From: Beroe ovata
Taxonomy: Eukaryota > Ctenophora > Nuda > Beroida > Beroidae
Assembly: GCA_946803715.1 (NCBI GenBank)
Contig: CAMPET010000212.1
Location: 8,994 to 58,944 of the forward strand
Direction of reading: 5' to 3'
Length of the DNA: 49,951 nt
The position numbers were made by a program, and so were the translations under genes. Below the pieces are notes generated by a model. The model was not told the origin of the DNA. It ran no database searches and saw only the letters and a list, made by a program, of their open reading frames with translations. Position 1 is the first letter of the stretch. Each line of letters starts with the position of its first letter. Below are positions 1 through 12,305 of the stretch, piece after piece.

Positions 1-447
1 TGTGTGTGTGTGAGTATTATATGGTGATAGAATGGCAAGCTGATGATCCCTCTTGCCCCAATGCCCCTATACTTTTTATCAGCGCATATATACAGCTGGC
101 GATGATAATTTTGTCCTGTATGGACTCATGGTCCTGTATGGACAAAGATATTGATCTTTGCTATTATCATGATAGTGCCCATGCCCCATATTTCAGCTAT
201 CAAGTATCGCGCTATTGCGAGCGCTGTTAAGAATAACGTGATGCTAAGAGTAACGTGTCATGTGACTGGTAGACTAACGTGCTGCACGTTCCAATGTCGA
301 GTTGCCATGGTTACAGAGAGACTAATTAGGACTCACAAAGTTGCCGCGTGATGTTTCTGTTGGACAGTGGACACTACTACCCATCAACTACTGAGTACTG
401 ACTTATGACAGTGCCAAGACCAGGATCTTCGATTGGCTTGAACCTTG

Positions 448-485
<38 letters not shown>

Positions 486-2165
486 TGAACCCTCTCTTTT
501 CTCCCCCTCTACTCCCTAGCTTGAAGTGGAACGAAAATTTCGGCAGGCAGCGATAGATGGATAAGACGAAAGAAGATCATCCTCTCTATGATTACGGACA
601 AATATTGGCGATAATCCAGGGATCGACAGCCAGCAGCGATCTAAACCCAGTTCAAATGAACACGTGTACTGTGTAGTATTATACGGCATGATGGAACTAC
701 TACTATCAGAACAATGAATTCCTAGCTACTAGAACTACAAGGGAAGAGATAGAGAAACGAAATCTATTATAGACAGGCAGACATTTTATGCCAGCCTACT
801 TTCAGCAGAAAATGGTATTTGTGTGTATGTGTGTGTGTCTGTGTGTGTGTGTGTGTGTGTGTGCATTGTGTGTGTCTGTGTCTGTGTCTGTGTCTGTGTC
901 TGTGTCTGTGTGTGTGTGTGTATGTGTGTGTGCACTGGCAGTCTGTGGTAATATGAAAACGATGAAATATGTATTTATCACGTCTAGTCTTGTTCTAGCT
1001 ACATGAAGCAAGACTTCTAGGATAGCGGATTATGATGGGAATAGAAATTGAGAAGTGACTGAACTGCTATGCTACCATGTCGGTAAGGTCGCGAGATGTA
1101 TACAGGAGGCGTGATTTAGCGGATTTTTCTGCAGCCGAAGTGGTTGGAAAATTGTTAAAGTAGAGTCAGAAAAAATGATCGGAACACTAACAACAAAGCT
1201 TCTAGGGACGTCCAATATGCAACACTTTGGAGAACAGATAATTTGGTTTTAATTTGAAACTGTTTACACAATTATTCACAACAGTTTCAATTCAATGCTG
1301 GCACATTATAAGTTTAGTGTATAAAGTTTTGTCTAAATGAGGGAGGTTTTGACTTTGATGTAACCCCAACAAAGGATAGCTGTTATAGATGAAACAATAT
1401 TACTCTTCGTAATTTCATTTCTTCGTGAGTCGTGACTGATAGGATGAGTGCGGAAGTACCTGGAGGATGAATGAGGATCAGTGGGTTAATTAGGTACCAA
1501 TTGGGGTAATTATTTGTACTACAGTTCTAGAGTGAGACCTATGTAGACTCATTCTGCATTCCACTTCATGGACATCTATTTTTCCCACTGTTGAGGATTA
1601 GGGCCATCTCCAATTACAGTTTCAGTGTTGAAAAGCATCAGAGTACCTATAGGTAGTTTTTCATTTCACTTGAACAAAGATCAAATTATGAATGCGTAAA
1701 TCTGAAATCAAAGAAAAATCAGTAGAATCCTATAATTTAACTCGGAACTCATTTCTGTAAAAGGGCCACAGTTAGCAGTTATAGCACTAAAATCACTTAT
1801 CGAGCAACACGCTGGCTAGCATGATTCTGTCGAAATGTAGTAGATTCTTATTACTGTTAAGGAATAATATCCGCCTGCAGCACGCTCGAATATCATGTGA
1901 AAGAAAATTAAAAATTAGCTGGAAATGATTATCTGAAAATAATGAAGATTATGTGCCTGGTATGTTTACGATTGCGTGTGTTTGGTGCCACGACCTTCAC
2001 AGGACCACTTCTCTCTCGCCAGCATTTTACCTGCTCACAGATTATGCAATATGCATGCTTGTCTGTGAAAATCGCATCGGGAATTATGAGACTCAACCTC
2101 GCCAGAATATATATCTTATGTCATCAGATAATTCATTCGTGACAATTATCGATAATGTTTCACAG
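1..2165. other. Gene-free stretch with microsatellites
   Basis: I see no exon here with a convincing splice-site pair and protein-like frame. The stretch starts in a TG repeat, has a CA run near 452-480, and has a compound TG/TGTC microsatellite at about 821-931. The ORFs over that microsatellite are low-complexity artefacts. The upstream exon and promoter of the gene starting at or before 2166 may lie here, but I cannot place them. Confidence 0.6.
821..931. repeat. Compound TG / TGTC microsatellite
   Basis: Alternating (TG)n tracts surround a run of TGTGTC hexamers near 875-908. Translation in either direction gives only Val/Cys or His/Thr dipeptide strings, so it is not coding. Confidence 0.95.
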
Positions 2166-2578
2166 GTGGAGAAAACGGGTCTGTGGAGGGAAAGGATGTC
2201 AAACGCAAGGAAATGTCATTTCTCAGACTCAAAACAGCAACGCTCGGTGACCTCAACAAGTTCTTGGAATGTGAGTATCTCATGACAGTTGTATGAAAGT
2301 TGTTCACTGTACCAATGCTGCCAAGCTTATCATCAATGTCGAAATTGACATTGGAAAACTCTTCTTGATTCTTGATTATAGTTCGACAAACCACAATTAC
2401 TGTGTCGTGGAAAACTTCTATACTTCCCTGTCCACTCATATGTCCAAGAAAAACTATAACTGCATGAGCCGTGAACTCATGAAATGGCAGCGAAAAAGCC
2501 GGAATGAAAAACCGCGTATTACAAACTATGAACTACTCCTGGAATCTTCACTGCACGACAAGAGCACGACTGATCCAT

Positions 2579-2631
<53 letters not shown>

Positions 2632-5083
2632 CACACAATGTGTGTGTGTTATGTGCCGCGCGACAGCTCCAATTTTCACTTAATTACAACCTAAGTACAA
2701 TAATGTGATTATGTTACAGCAGCGTCAAGAAGTAGTAGTAGTGGTGGTATCGGAAGTGGAGGACAAAGGAATGTCATTAGGAAAGCAGAAACAACCGGTA
2801 CCTGCGTGTTGCTTCCTGCTCGATCGACAACAACAACAGGATCAGAGTTGCTGTCGAGAGCAACAATTACGGGAACATGTGCAGGGAAAGAGGGACAAGG
2901 GTGTGGAGAGGGGAGAACACAGCTCCCAGATTCAACAATTTCACTCCTATCGATAGGTAATTATTATTCGTATTATGTTATGATCGCCGATTGCTCAATG
3001 ATACATTGTGAAATTCATGAATTGAGTCTCTAGGCACATAGTTTAGCACATGTTGTGGTAGGATCTGGAGGTGTATATATTTTGAATCTATGATATAAAT
3101 AGGTAGTAGCTCGCAGATTATATAATTCAAATTTCGTTCTATAGAGATTAAGCCAGGTTCCGTCAGGGTCGAAGGTTCCTGCCAACTGCTATATATTATC
3201 TAGCTGGACGAATGAAATGAAAACTTGTGTTCGAATTCGTGCCTCGGGTGAATCGTTTACCAAATTCCCAGTGATATAATAGGTATTGCACTGAACGTTG
3301 ATTCAGGATTTCTACTGTAATTCAAAATACGGTATGTCGGTAGCTCGCAATTGAGAATAATTCTCAGAAAATTGGTCTGAAATTATTCAGTGGTTGCCAC
3401 AGCTAAGTATAGATGGGACGTCACGTTTTGGAAAACCATGCATTGAAGTTTAGCAGGAAGTTGGTACATCATGGAATAAAAAACAAAGAATTCAGTCTTC
3501 CGTTTTTCTAGGATGAATAGTAGCCCATCCTGATCTTTATGGGGGATTTGAACGAAAAAGTACAGAAAAGTTATTAAGGTCAATAAAAACTGTATTTAAG
3601 TTTCAAAGTCAAAAACGTTTTTTGTGTTGGCGCCCAACTGCATTGCTGAACATTGCTGAGTTATATAGCAAACCATAGAGTCGGAAATTGGGAGAAACGG
3701 TATGACTTTATCTCATTACTCATTAAAGCAAGGGTCGTTTTGATGAAAAGATTGCCCATTATGATATTGAGGGGTAGCTCGGCTGGCGTTTCCGATATCC
3801 CAAACAATAAAGACGGAAATGACGGAATGGTTAAGAGCGGAACAATCATGATTGATGAGATTTGCACGTGACCAATAGCTCATATTATGAATCGTATATC
3901 ATTCTGCGTCAGGATTTACAGAATTCATGGATCACCGCGTGATGCAGGGGCCACGCCCACATAAGACCGCACAACCCTAACATTGTCCGTGACTGCAACT
4001 CCTGGGATAACTGCAATACCACTTTATGACGTCAATATTCATTGTGACGTCACACTATAGATCAACTCCTACCCTTGCCATTGGACGATGGGAGTTCCTC
4101 TGCCATTTGGTTACTAAAACTCAGGAAGGTTACAAAAACTCATCTGCATCAGCTTCATACTGTAAACAGACCATGAATGCTACCAATAGGACCATGCTAC
4201 ATTGGTTGTGGTTATGGTTCATGAAGATGATATATTGGCCATTGGTTGCGGAGAGAAACAGGTAGAAAAATGCGCAGCATGATTCCGACACGTATGATTC
4301 CGACAATACGCGTATGCCCCCGAAATCCTGAACACCGAACTCTCCGATCATCTGGGGGATCGTCATTCGGAACTCCCGACTATCACAACTGTAATACCAG
4401 CATGTGATGGTCGATAGAAAGATTCAAGTAATTATCCTGCCCAGCTCTGATTACTCTCCTTTGGCAACTCAATTCTGAATCAGAATTTTTGACATATCCT
4501 GTGATCCACACTGTCCCAAGCCGGTGTGAATCTTGATTGATAAAAGTTATCTTCTACAATATAGATTTGATTCTCACAAGTTTTGAATTAATTATTTGGT
4601 CCATAACGATCCATATTCCACGCATAATACTCAAAATTTCTGCTGAGAGAATTCTAAGACGGAATATGCAATATTTTGTAGGGTTGCTGCTGCCTGCAAG
4701 TGGCACGAGAAATGAATTAGCACGAAACTGAAAATGAATCAGAATTATGTAGACTACCTCATTAGATGTAGTTAAAGACATGAATATTTTAGCAGAAGTT
4801 TTTGGGCCGCATGTCAAACTTATCTCCATTTTATAATAACTGTTCTGGAGGCATACCCAATATTTTAGCGGTTTCTATTAAACACAGGGAATCAAAGCAG
4901 CACAAATTGAAAACTGTTTTTTTTTTCAAAATAGAAGTTGACGACAACAAGTTCTTGGTGAAGGTTGAGATAGATTCTTGGCAGAACACAGGGGTCGTGG
5001 ACATATATGCTAGAGGTCGGCTAGTCTTCGCAGGGCATATACGTAGCATAGATCTGTCATGGGAGCCACCCTATATAAAATAA
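2166..5083 (+). CDS. Possible leader exons: SWT1 N-terminus or a separate small gene
   Basis: Three candidate exons agree in phase. 2166-2270 follows TTCACAG and ends at GTGAGT; its frame includes MSFLRLKTATLGDLNKFLE. 2720-2956 follows TGTTACAG and ends at GTAATT; it is Ser/Thr/Gly-rich. 4935-5083 follows a T-rich tract and AATAG, and runs to a TAA. The last encodes a beta-strand-like segment with KFLVKVEIDSW and VVDIYARGRLVFAGH. Exon 2 ends in phase 1. That fits both the 4935 exon and the first clear SWT1 exon at 5194. So these may be the SWT1 N-terminus, with 4935-5083 as an alternative last exon, or a short separate gene. A weak phase-1 donor (GTAGCA) inside the third exon would also let it be internal. 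I do not recognise a domain. The start codon is not placed. Confidence 0.35.
2579..2650. repeat. CA microsatellite with inverted TG end
   Basis: A run of about 55 bases of (CA)n, followed by AATGTGTGTGTG, so the end can fold back on the CA tract. It lies between two candidate exons, in an inferred intron. Confidence 0.9.
2957..4934. other. Inferred intron or intergenic stretch
   Basis: About 2 kb with no exon I can support on either strand. ORFs here are short, overlap on opposite strands and lack acceptor/donor pairs in phase. It is either the intron before the 4935 exon or spacer. Confidence 0.45.
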
Positions 5084-5193
5084 AAATTGGAGCTATATAG
5101 TTTTTAGGGAGACGTTAACAGGAATTAATTGGTATGACGGCGAAGTATTTAGTGATTAAGACTTATCACTATCGCTCATTTCCCCCATTTCAG

Positions 5194-8100
5194 GGGAACG
5201 TCGTGATGTCACCACTTCTCAGCATGACGTCATCAGAGATACACCTCCCTCCTCATGCAACCCATTCCTCAGAACAGAAGATAGTAAGGAGACCACGCCC
5301 TCTTTTCCATCTTCTCATTGTCCTGATAGGAAACCCGGCAATCATCTTGCCGACAAGGGCGAGGAAACACGGCATCTCGGTCATAGTACAAATGTTCACA
5401 GTCCCGATTCGAATACTGGCATTGTGAGGTCAGTGGATAACCTGAGCGGTGTAGCGGAGCAGAATAGGGACTCCAGATTATTGAACGGTATTGATCGGGC
5501 GGAATTTGCATCTTATGATGAGCCACAACATCGAAAACGGACGAACACCGATCATAGGACTGAGGGAGGAACAAGGGACTCGTCTAATCGGAAGAGAGGG
5601 AAATATCGAGAGGTTTCCTCTCAAAACAAGAAGTCAAAACTCGAGGAGGTTGTCACAAAAATTGTTTCCGGCTATGTCAAGAAGAGAGGTAAAAATCCTG
5701 CTGTCAGGAAGAAATGTAAATCAGAACCGCACAAGAAGGCGCTGTCCACCAAATTCAGGATACCTAAGGTATGGAAATTTGCATGAAGTTTTGAAGTCTT
5801 CAAAACTTTCACATTTATCCTTGAATTGTGCAACAGAACTTGTCTCCCTGAATACTTTGTGCGATTATTTGAAGGGTTCACAATATTCAGATTCTCATCA
5901 CGGGTTATATATTCCCAGAAGTCGGGTGTCCCAGATACGATCACGGTTGGAGAGACTTCATCCCTCTCCCCTCTCCCTCACTCTTCCCGTTCTCTGTCAA
6001 CACTCCCTTCCCCTCTCCCTCCCTCCCCTCTTCCTCTCTTCAACAACTCTTCTCTCACTACCCCAACACTCCACTCTGCTGATGACTCCTCATGCAAGGA
6101 TGGTGAAGACGGTAAGATTTTGTGAAAAAATTCGGACAATAAATCGGTTCATATTCACATAACAACATTATGTCTCGTATGTATTGACTATTATTGAGGG
6201 ACTCATGTAGTATCACCCAGTCAATATTCCATGGCAGTCAAAGGGATAAGTGACAGCAAGTGTCACTTAACAATATTTCCCTGTATCTGTGAGAATTGTA
6301 ACGAGTTATGCCACGCATCACTTGCTCGCTCGGCATTAGTAAGAAGTATTACTGATAAATATGCGTGTGTGTGTCTGTTTGTGTGTATGTGTCTGTGTGT
6401 GTCTGTGTGTGTGGATAGTTTTCAGCGAAAAAGGCAAGTTGTTACCGTACCCGTGAAAAAGTAAACACCCTGAATAAAGCAACCATGTACTCAGACCACC
6501 TTGGACCTTAGCGTACAGTATAATATGTATGAAGTATGCTCCATTATGTCAGATATAATATCATAATCTCAGTCACGTAGGTAGTGGGGTGTTAGGGTTA
6601 TACAGCTGTAGCCAGTGCTATCACCCCATCCCCCGCCCCCCTTTTTTCAGTAATGCACACTATTGTGAAGCAATATTATACGGGGTTGAATAATGTAAGA
6701 ACTCTAGCATGTGTTTCAGAATCATAGAGGGTAAGTTTGGGTGGGATATTTGCACCATAGTTCACCACCATAGTGGCGCAAAATTTTTTTGGATAAATGA
6801 AGTGATGACTGATGTCAAACACAAAGAAATATTTCCCATGAAAACGAGAGTTCTCCTAACGAGAGTTCTCCTAACATATATATACACGAGAGGTAAGTCG
6901 GGGAAGCCACTAAATTTGCATCAACGTCTGTTTATTGAATGGATCAGTGGAAGTGTGCTTTTTAGATTCGAACTTCCTGCCATTTCATACTAACAGGTGG
7001 GGATGTTAGCTCATTCACAACGAACAACACACACCCTGAGACAAATAGTGAGACATATTCTCACGATGTCATCTCAAGTTCCCATTTCCGCCTTGCCGCT
7101 AACTATGAATTTCTAATTCTTTGATGAAGATGAAGAAGAAACAATTTCTCACGAACCTATCTATAATGATGGAAGCATTGGTAGTGAAATGAGTGCTGTT
7201 ATATGATATTGCATGTTATGATATTTAGACATGGTAGGATTGACTGTAATAACTCGGTTTATAACCTATTCAAGTGCACTTTGTAGCGTCATTGTTACTA
7301 TGGTTTATACTATGGTAAATGCATACCGTCTATCGTACAACGGTTGTTGCTATGGTTACGGAGAGTGATTAGTTGAATAACCGAACTTCATGCTTTGAAT
7401 AAAAAAAGAAAAAGAGAATGGTTAACCGTCCAGCTTTATCCCAGGGTTAACCAATTCTGGGTTTCTGGAACGTTCAGAGACAAATGGCGTATGAAAATAT
7501 TATATAACGTCACAATCATTTCACTTATCAATGTGACGTCATAATAGTGGTAATAGATCAGTCGTCTTATCTCATTTCAGATAACAATGATGATGACCAC
7601 GTCACGAGATGTGCTGTTGAGGAAATGGAGATCGATGTCGTGGTCGCTGAGATCACTCAGTTCAGAAACAACAGTGCCACGGGTAAGAATGAACATGAGC
7701 CATGAGGTTTGAGGAGAGTTCAGGCTAAAACAACTATAGGTTTAGTCATGATGCCATGCCTCAATTATTGTTCGTATCATTCCGAATCCATCTCTCCCAC
7801 TTCCAGATGTCAGCAATCTGTCAGACTCTTCTCTCTTCTCCGCTGCTGATGAGACCTCAAACACTGGTGTCATCACTGACTACATGGTCCTTGACACCAA
7901 CGTGCTAATCCATGATCTCAGCTTTGTCAAGGAGTTGATGGTGTTCGGGGAAAAAAGTGAGTATTTTGATAGGAAATTTGTTTCCGAACAGCCAGATTAT
8001 TACGTTTTATACGTTGTGATTCTGTGTTTTGTTACCGTGCTCAGTATGGCTCACATTCCCATATATGGGCATCACGTGACAGTACCACTCGCAGAAGGGG

Positions 8101-11100
8101 GCTGTGTTGTAGTGATACCATGGCTGGTGTTACAGGAATTGGATGGACTGAAATCGTCTGAGAGTGTCAGGACCGCTGCGAGAACAGCAATCAGCTTCCT
8201 ACTGGTGAGTCGGTCTAAACATTGGGTCCGGGACCTACAAAAATTGCAGTTTTGAAATTTGTTGCCAAGAATTTAAGTTATAAATAGCTTGATCATGCCA
8301 GTTTGATAGAAACTTCAGCTGTTTGGGAGTTTAAATGGCAGACAATACCGAAATGTCTCAGGAAGTGAAGCAGAGTGGAAGGAGTGGGGTAGTGTTCGAG
8401 TGTGACAGTGGGCATCGAACAGAGCTCCCTGACGATAGGATACTGCTCTGCATGGAGGATCTCCTACAAACAGGTGGGGAGGACTGGGAAGTGTCGCGCG
8501 CCGCGCATCCCCAATGCTCACACGCTGCGCGCATCACAGTGTAGCACTGTAGTGCGCACAAATAGTATCGATGTGCACCACGGTACAGTGTTTAAACTCA
8601 AAGGTACAAATAGCTCGATGGGACATTGTTAATTGTGTGTGCCCTTTCACCACACCCGCGTCCAGACAGCAGTTGTTCTGCGATAAGGATTTCCAATACT
8701 TATCATTCATTCGCCCCAACTGCTTCTAATTCAGGAACAAGCGATGAGGAAATTAGTGTTTCACTGATATCTGGAGATAAAAACCTGTGTTTGAAGAGCG
8801 AAGTCAAGGGATTCCCTGCATTCAGTATCAAGGAAGTTCGACATGTTATAGAGGGAGAAATTTTTGGGGATGAACTGGTCCTGAGACAGAAGAAAGCCAA
8901 GTTGTTAGGTATGTTGCATCAGTATGCGTGTGCTGACGAACTTGTGTGATTGTGCTCAGGCATTTCTATGTGAGTGTGCTGAGGCATTTCTGTGTGTGCT
9001 GTGTTTGCTCGATACTGCGGACTGAAGATGCAGCTGTGATTTCGCATATTTCACGAATTTTTGCATGAGCTGATCAAAATGTAGAATGCTGACTCGAAGT
9101 CGAATCAGACGATTTGAACTCTCGATGGCTGATGATATTTGATTGATGACTGACGCCAATATCTAATGATATTAGACACCCTAATTATGATAGGGTTTCT
9201 TGTTACGCATCGCTCTGTCAGAACTGTCGCAATCATTCATGACACCAATCTAATTTCCGGTGCTCATCACCAAGCAAGATTTGGACATCCGGCCAAGGAT
9301 TACTGATTAGACGAATTATCCTAATTGAACTAATTAGTTAATCAAACATGAACCTATGATCGATGAACGATTGGTTGAGTTTTGTTATTAAAGCACTGCT
9401 AAACACTGATAGGTAGTTTTGTGTAGGCCTGTGTTATATTGCGTGTAGTTGTACACTGTACAAGTGATAATGCTGCTCATTCCCATTGTATGTGTGATGC
9501 GTATTTGATATGTGATTTCTCAAGATTTTGATTGATACCATATTTTGTAAGTGCTATAGCCATTGCTGAACATGGCGGTGCTATAATTTTGCTAGTAGCT
9601 GAACCAGTATATATGAATGGGCATGATTTAGGGCAACTTTTAATCATTTTGCTGACTTGATTCTCTCTAACCCTCTTACTCTGCATGCTGTAACTGATCT
9701 ACACATAACATTCAGCCGATACATTATGTCCTATGGAAGAACACTTCACACCTCATCAGGGTACTCAACGGATGGGAACAGTCCTCCGCCAGCATCCAGA
9801 CACAGAGGCGCCAGACAGACTGGATTATCTACCATTTTACAACCTCTTGCCAAACACACAAATCAACAGAGTAGCAATGTTACTTTCAGTACCAAACCGA
9901 TCACGTCCACACAACTTGCCTCGGCGAATCTCAATTTGAGAAGAGATGAATGTCTTTCTCTCAATGAGAATTTGAACACAACGGAAAGCAATTCTTCAGG
10001 TTAGACTTGGGGGGGTTGAGCAATTAGCATCCCATTGCATATTTCTCAGGATATCCTCTCGCAGAATTTTCATTTCACATTTTTGGTCACTGGTCAGTGA
10101 ACCGAGCCACAACATTCGGTTAGCAAATTTTGTCAAAGAAGCAACCGAACCTCAACCCACTTTCTCCACCCAGGTGCCCTGAAGAAGAAGACAAGAGGAC
10201 GGGTATCCCCGCCGTCCCTGACCAGCCTCCTATCTCGCTCCACACCCGTCACGGGAACTCCCATTGATCAGAAACTGGCTGATTTCACGGGTGAGAAGAT
10301 ATCGGAAGAGGTGTCAGCGATCACCAACAACAATGTGGAGAGATGCGACAAGTCGATACTACAGGTAGTAGAGTCATCTCAAATAGCAGATGTTTCACTA
10401 TGTTTAGCTCTGATCTTGCTTATGGAGATGAGCTCATTCAGCCATTATCAGGCCTGTTCTTCCCTATCACACTATCACTATAGTCTCTGATCTGTTCTTA
10501 TTGATCCACACTTGAGTGGGGTCCACTCAGCCCTGAGCCCACTTTACCTGTCACAGGTGCTGGACGAGATGGCAGGGTCCATGACAATATTCAGACAACA
10601 GATTGTAAACTTCGTGGACACGAAGCTGTCAGAGTCGGGAAATGGAGTTCTCAGTGAGCTTTGTCAGCTGCAGACATTCCTGTCTCTCCTGGTCCCAGAT
10701 GTGGCGAAACTTCTCGAGTCATGTCATGCGCTCTGTCAGGTGGGCTAGTTCACGGTGTAATTAAATAATCGTCATAATTATAGTCATCGACTGTTTAGAC
10801 TATTTAGATTTAGTGTTTTAGTACGATTTTGACCCGATACAAGTATAGCCTCGACAATAAATCAGTGTTACTAAAAACCCAGGTTCCTATGACACAACAG
10901 CAACTGAAACAGAACTACAGTCTAGTGGGCGATGTGGTGTCAGCGATGCATGTTTACTCTGTGCACCATCTTCACTATGCGCCAAACATCACTGCACACG
11001 GTAATAGTCATGGTGACAGTGTTTCATGGTGACAGCTGTTGTCATGCTAACACTTTGACTGTTGTTTTGGTCGTGGTATTGGCAACAGTTGTCACATTGT

Positions 11101-11322
11101 CACGACCTCATCATTACTGCAGTCCCACGCTAAACAATCCACTTTGAAAATCTGCATGAGCAATGAGACTATTTATATCCTATTTCAGAACTGTACACAT
11201 GGCTGGACACAGGGTCTAATCACGTGACTCACGTGGCTGCTACTCACCGTCACTTCTCCGACCTCCTGCACGAAATTACAGAGGTCGTCACCAACCTCAT
11301 GGATAGGAAAGTCTTTCTCTGA
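5194..11322 (+). CDS. SWT1: SWT1-like PIN-domain RNA endoribonuclease
   Basis: Homologue of SWT1, a nuclear endoribonuclease that in yeast helps remove faulty mRNPs at the nuclear pore. Phase-consistent exons: 5194-5768, 5919-6111, 6997-7047, 7581-7682, 7807-7956, 8083 (or 8095)-8204, 8362-8473, 8735-8908, 9760-9999, 10174-10364, 10557-10739, 10883-11000, 11189-11322 (TGA). The N-terminal third is Ser/Lys-rich and disordered, with a basic KKALSTKFRIPK segment. The PIN domain follows: MVLDTNVLIHDL (first Asp), VVVIPWLVLQELDGLK (second acidic site), ELPDDRILLCM (third) and LISGDKNLCLK (fourth), so all four acidic positions appear present. The C-terminal half is helical, ending NLMDRKVFL. The start codon is not in the first clear exon, which begins in phase 1; it may lie in the exons at 2166-2956. 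The 51-base exon at 6997 and the exact acceptors near 8083 and 9760 are the least certain parts. Confidence 0.85.
6363..6414. repeat. TG-rich microsatellite in a SWT1 intron
   Basis: Interrupted TGTGTC/TGTG tract inside the 6112-6996 intron. A short direct repeat of CGAGAGTTCTCCTAA also occurs twice near 6846-6877 in the same intron. Confidence 0.85.
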
Positions 11323-11695
11323 GATAGAGAATTCACAATTCCTGTATTACCCCTTGTTTTGAACTAATTTTCCGAACCTTGACAATGCCAGTTTTGCAAG
11401 AGAATCAGAATGACACCCTCAATATTCACCAAGACACCCATTATCAGACTTTTAAAATTGTTTTTATCCATGTTTTCGTAACAATCAAAGTATTGGTTTT
11501 TTAAATTATTTCTTTTTTGTTTGCTTTACAAATCGGGAATCTATGCAATTTTGCATGATATTTCAATTTGATAAATACCAATGGTATGCAATTTCGCATG
11601 ATTACTGGTTTCTATCGAAATCCAATATGATTTTATAGATCTTTTTTGTTATTCTACTGTCTACAGAACTGTAATGTGCATGTGTAAGTGTAACC

Positions 11696-11787
11696 TGTGC
11701 ACACGTTGCGCGCCCCTATTCAACTCAGTGAACTGAAAGTCGTAGAAAGCGCGCGCGGAGTATTTGGGTCACGCAGCGCGGGAACAG
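11696..11787 (-). repeat. Dispersed GC-rich repeat R1, copy a (inverted)
   Basis: Contains TGTGCACACGTTGCGCGCCC, then CAGTGAACTGAAAGTCGTAGAAAG, and ends GGGTCACGCAGCGCGGGAAC. It is the reverse complement of nearly identical segments at 20829-20936 and 40199-40310. Three copies in 50 kb mark it as a dispersed repeat. It has no coding capacity. It is probably a MITE or a conserved part of one. Confidence 0.85.
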
Positions 11788-11810
11788 TGTAACCAGGTAA
11801 CCCTATTTCA

Positions 11811-11852
11811 AGAAACAGTGGACAGATGACAATATGACATCCGGCAAATTTT
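11811..11852. repeat. MITE terminus-like segment (CAGTGGACAG...CCGGCAA)
   Basis: AACAGTGGACAG followed by GACATCCGGCAA matches the right end of the palindromic element at 39857-40146 and, inverted, 40566-40592. Here only one end is evident, so it may be a solo or decayed copy. Confidence 0.6.
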
Positions 11853-12022
11853 AAGTTTGCCTGGCTACGCTATATTGCTATAGGCCCTGCTGTCGCGAGC
11901 CGCACCGCGTGGTTAGACTTACTCTTAGTGGTTAGCGGCGCGCGCGAAACAGGAAACCAAGGTCTATCATCGACAGGCAAATTTTAAGTAGGCTTTCTTC
12001 ATCTTGGAGGTTGATAATTGCC

Positions 12023-12305
12023 TTGTAGTTGTAGGATTACTCTCTGGCGGGATTTCCCCTGGCGAAATCTTGTAGGATTTTACCCTACCGTCGGTGCGCG
12101 CGATTTTCAATCCGCCCCGATAAAAATCCCGCCAGCAAGGGTAGGGTGAAATCCTACAAGTACAAGGCGAAATCGTGATCTCGATTTGATTTTATAGGGT
12201 TTCTCCCGTTGGCGCCGCGCGCGCAATTGCCATTCCTTAGCTTGCCAGGGATAAAATCCCGCCAGCAAGGGTAGGGTCGTAGGGAGAAACCCTACAAAAA
12301 TTGGA
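12023..12305. mobile_element. Pair of GC-rich palindromic MITE-like elements
   Basis: Two inverted-repeat units lie side by side. In the first, TTGTAGGATTTTACCCTACC (about 12070) pairs with GGTAGGGTGAAATCCTACAA (about 12140). In the second, TAGGGTTTCTCCC (about 12195) pairs with GGGAGAAACCCTA (about 12278). Both contain ATCCCGCCAGCAAGGGTAGG and a CGCGCGC core. Non-coding, consistent with MITEs, family unknown. Confidence 0.6.

Noticed and set aside
788-1011. Val/Cys and His/Thr dipeptide ORFs on both strands
   Set aside because: Pure microsatellite translation.
5491-6162. 223-codon plus-strand ORF, the longest without stops in the SWT1 region
   Set aside because: It reads through two splice sites in a frame that is not phase-compatible with the PIN exons. 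The overlapping frame gives the phase-consistent SWT1 exons 5194-5768 and 5919-6111.
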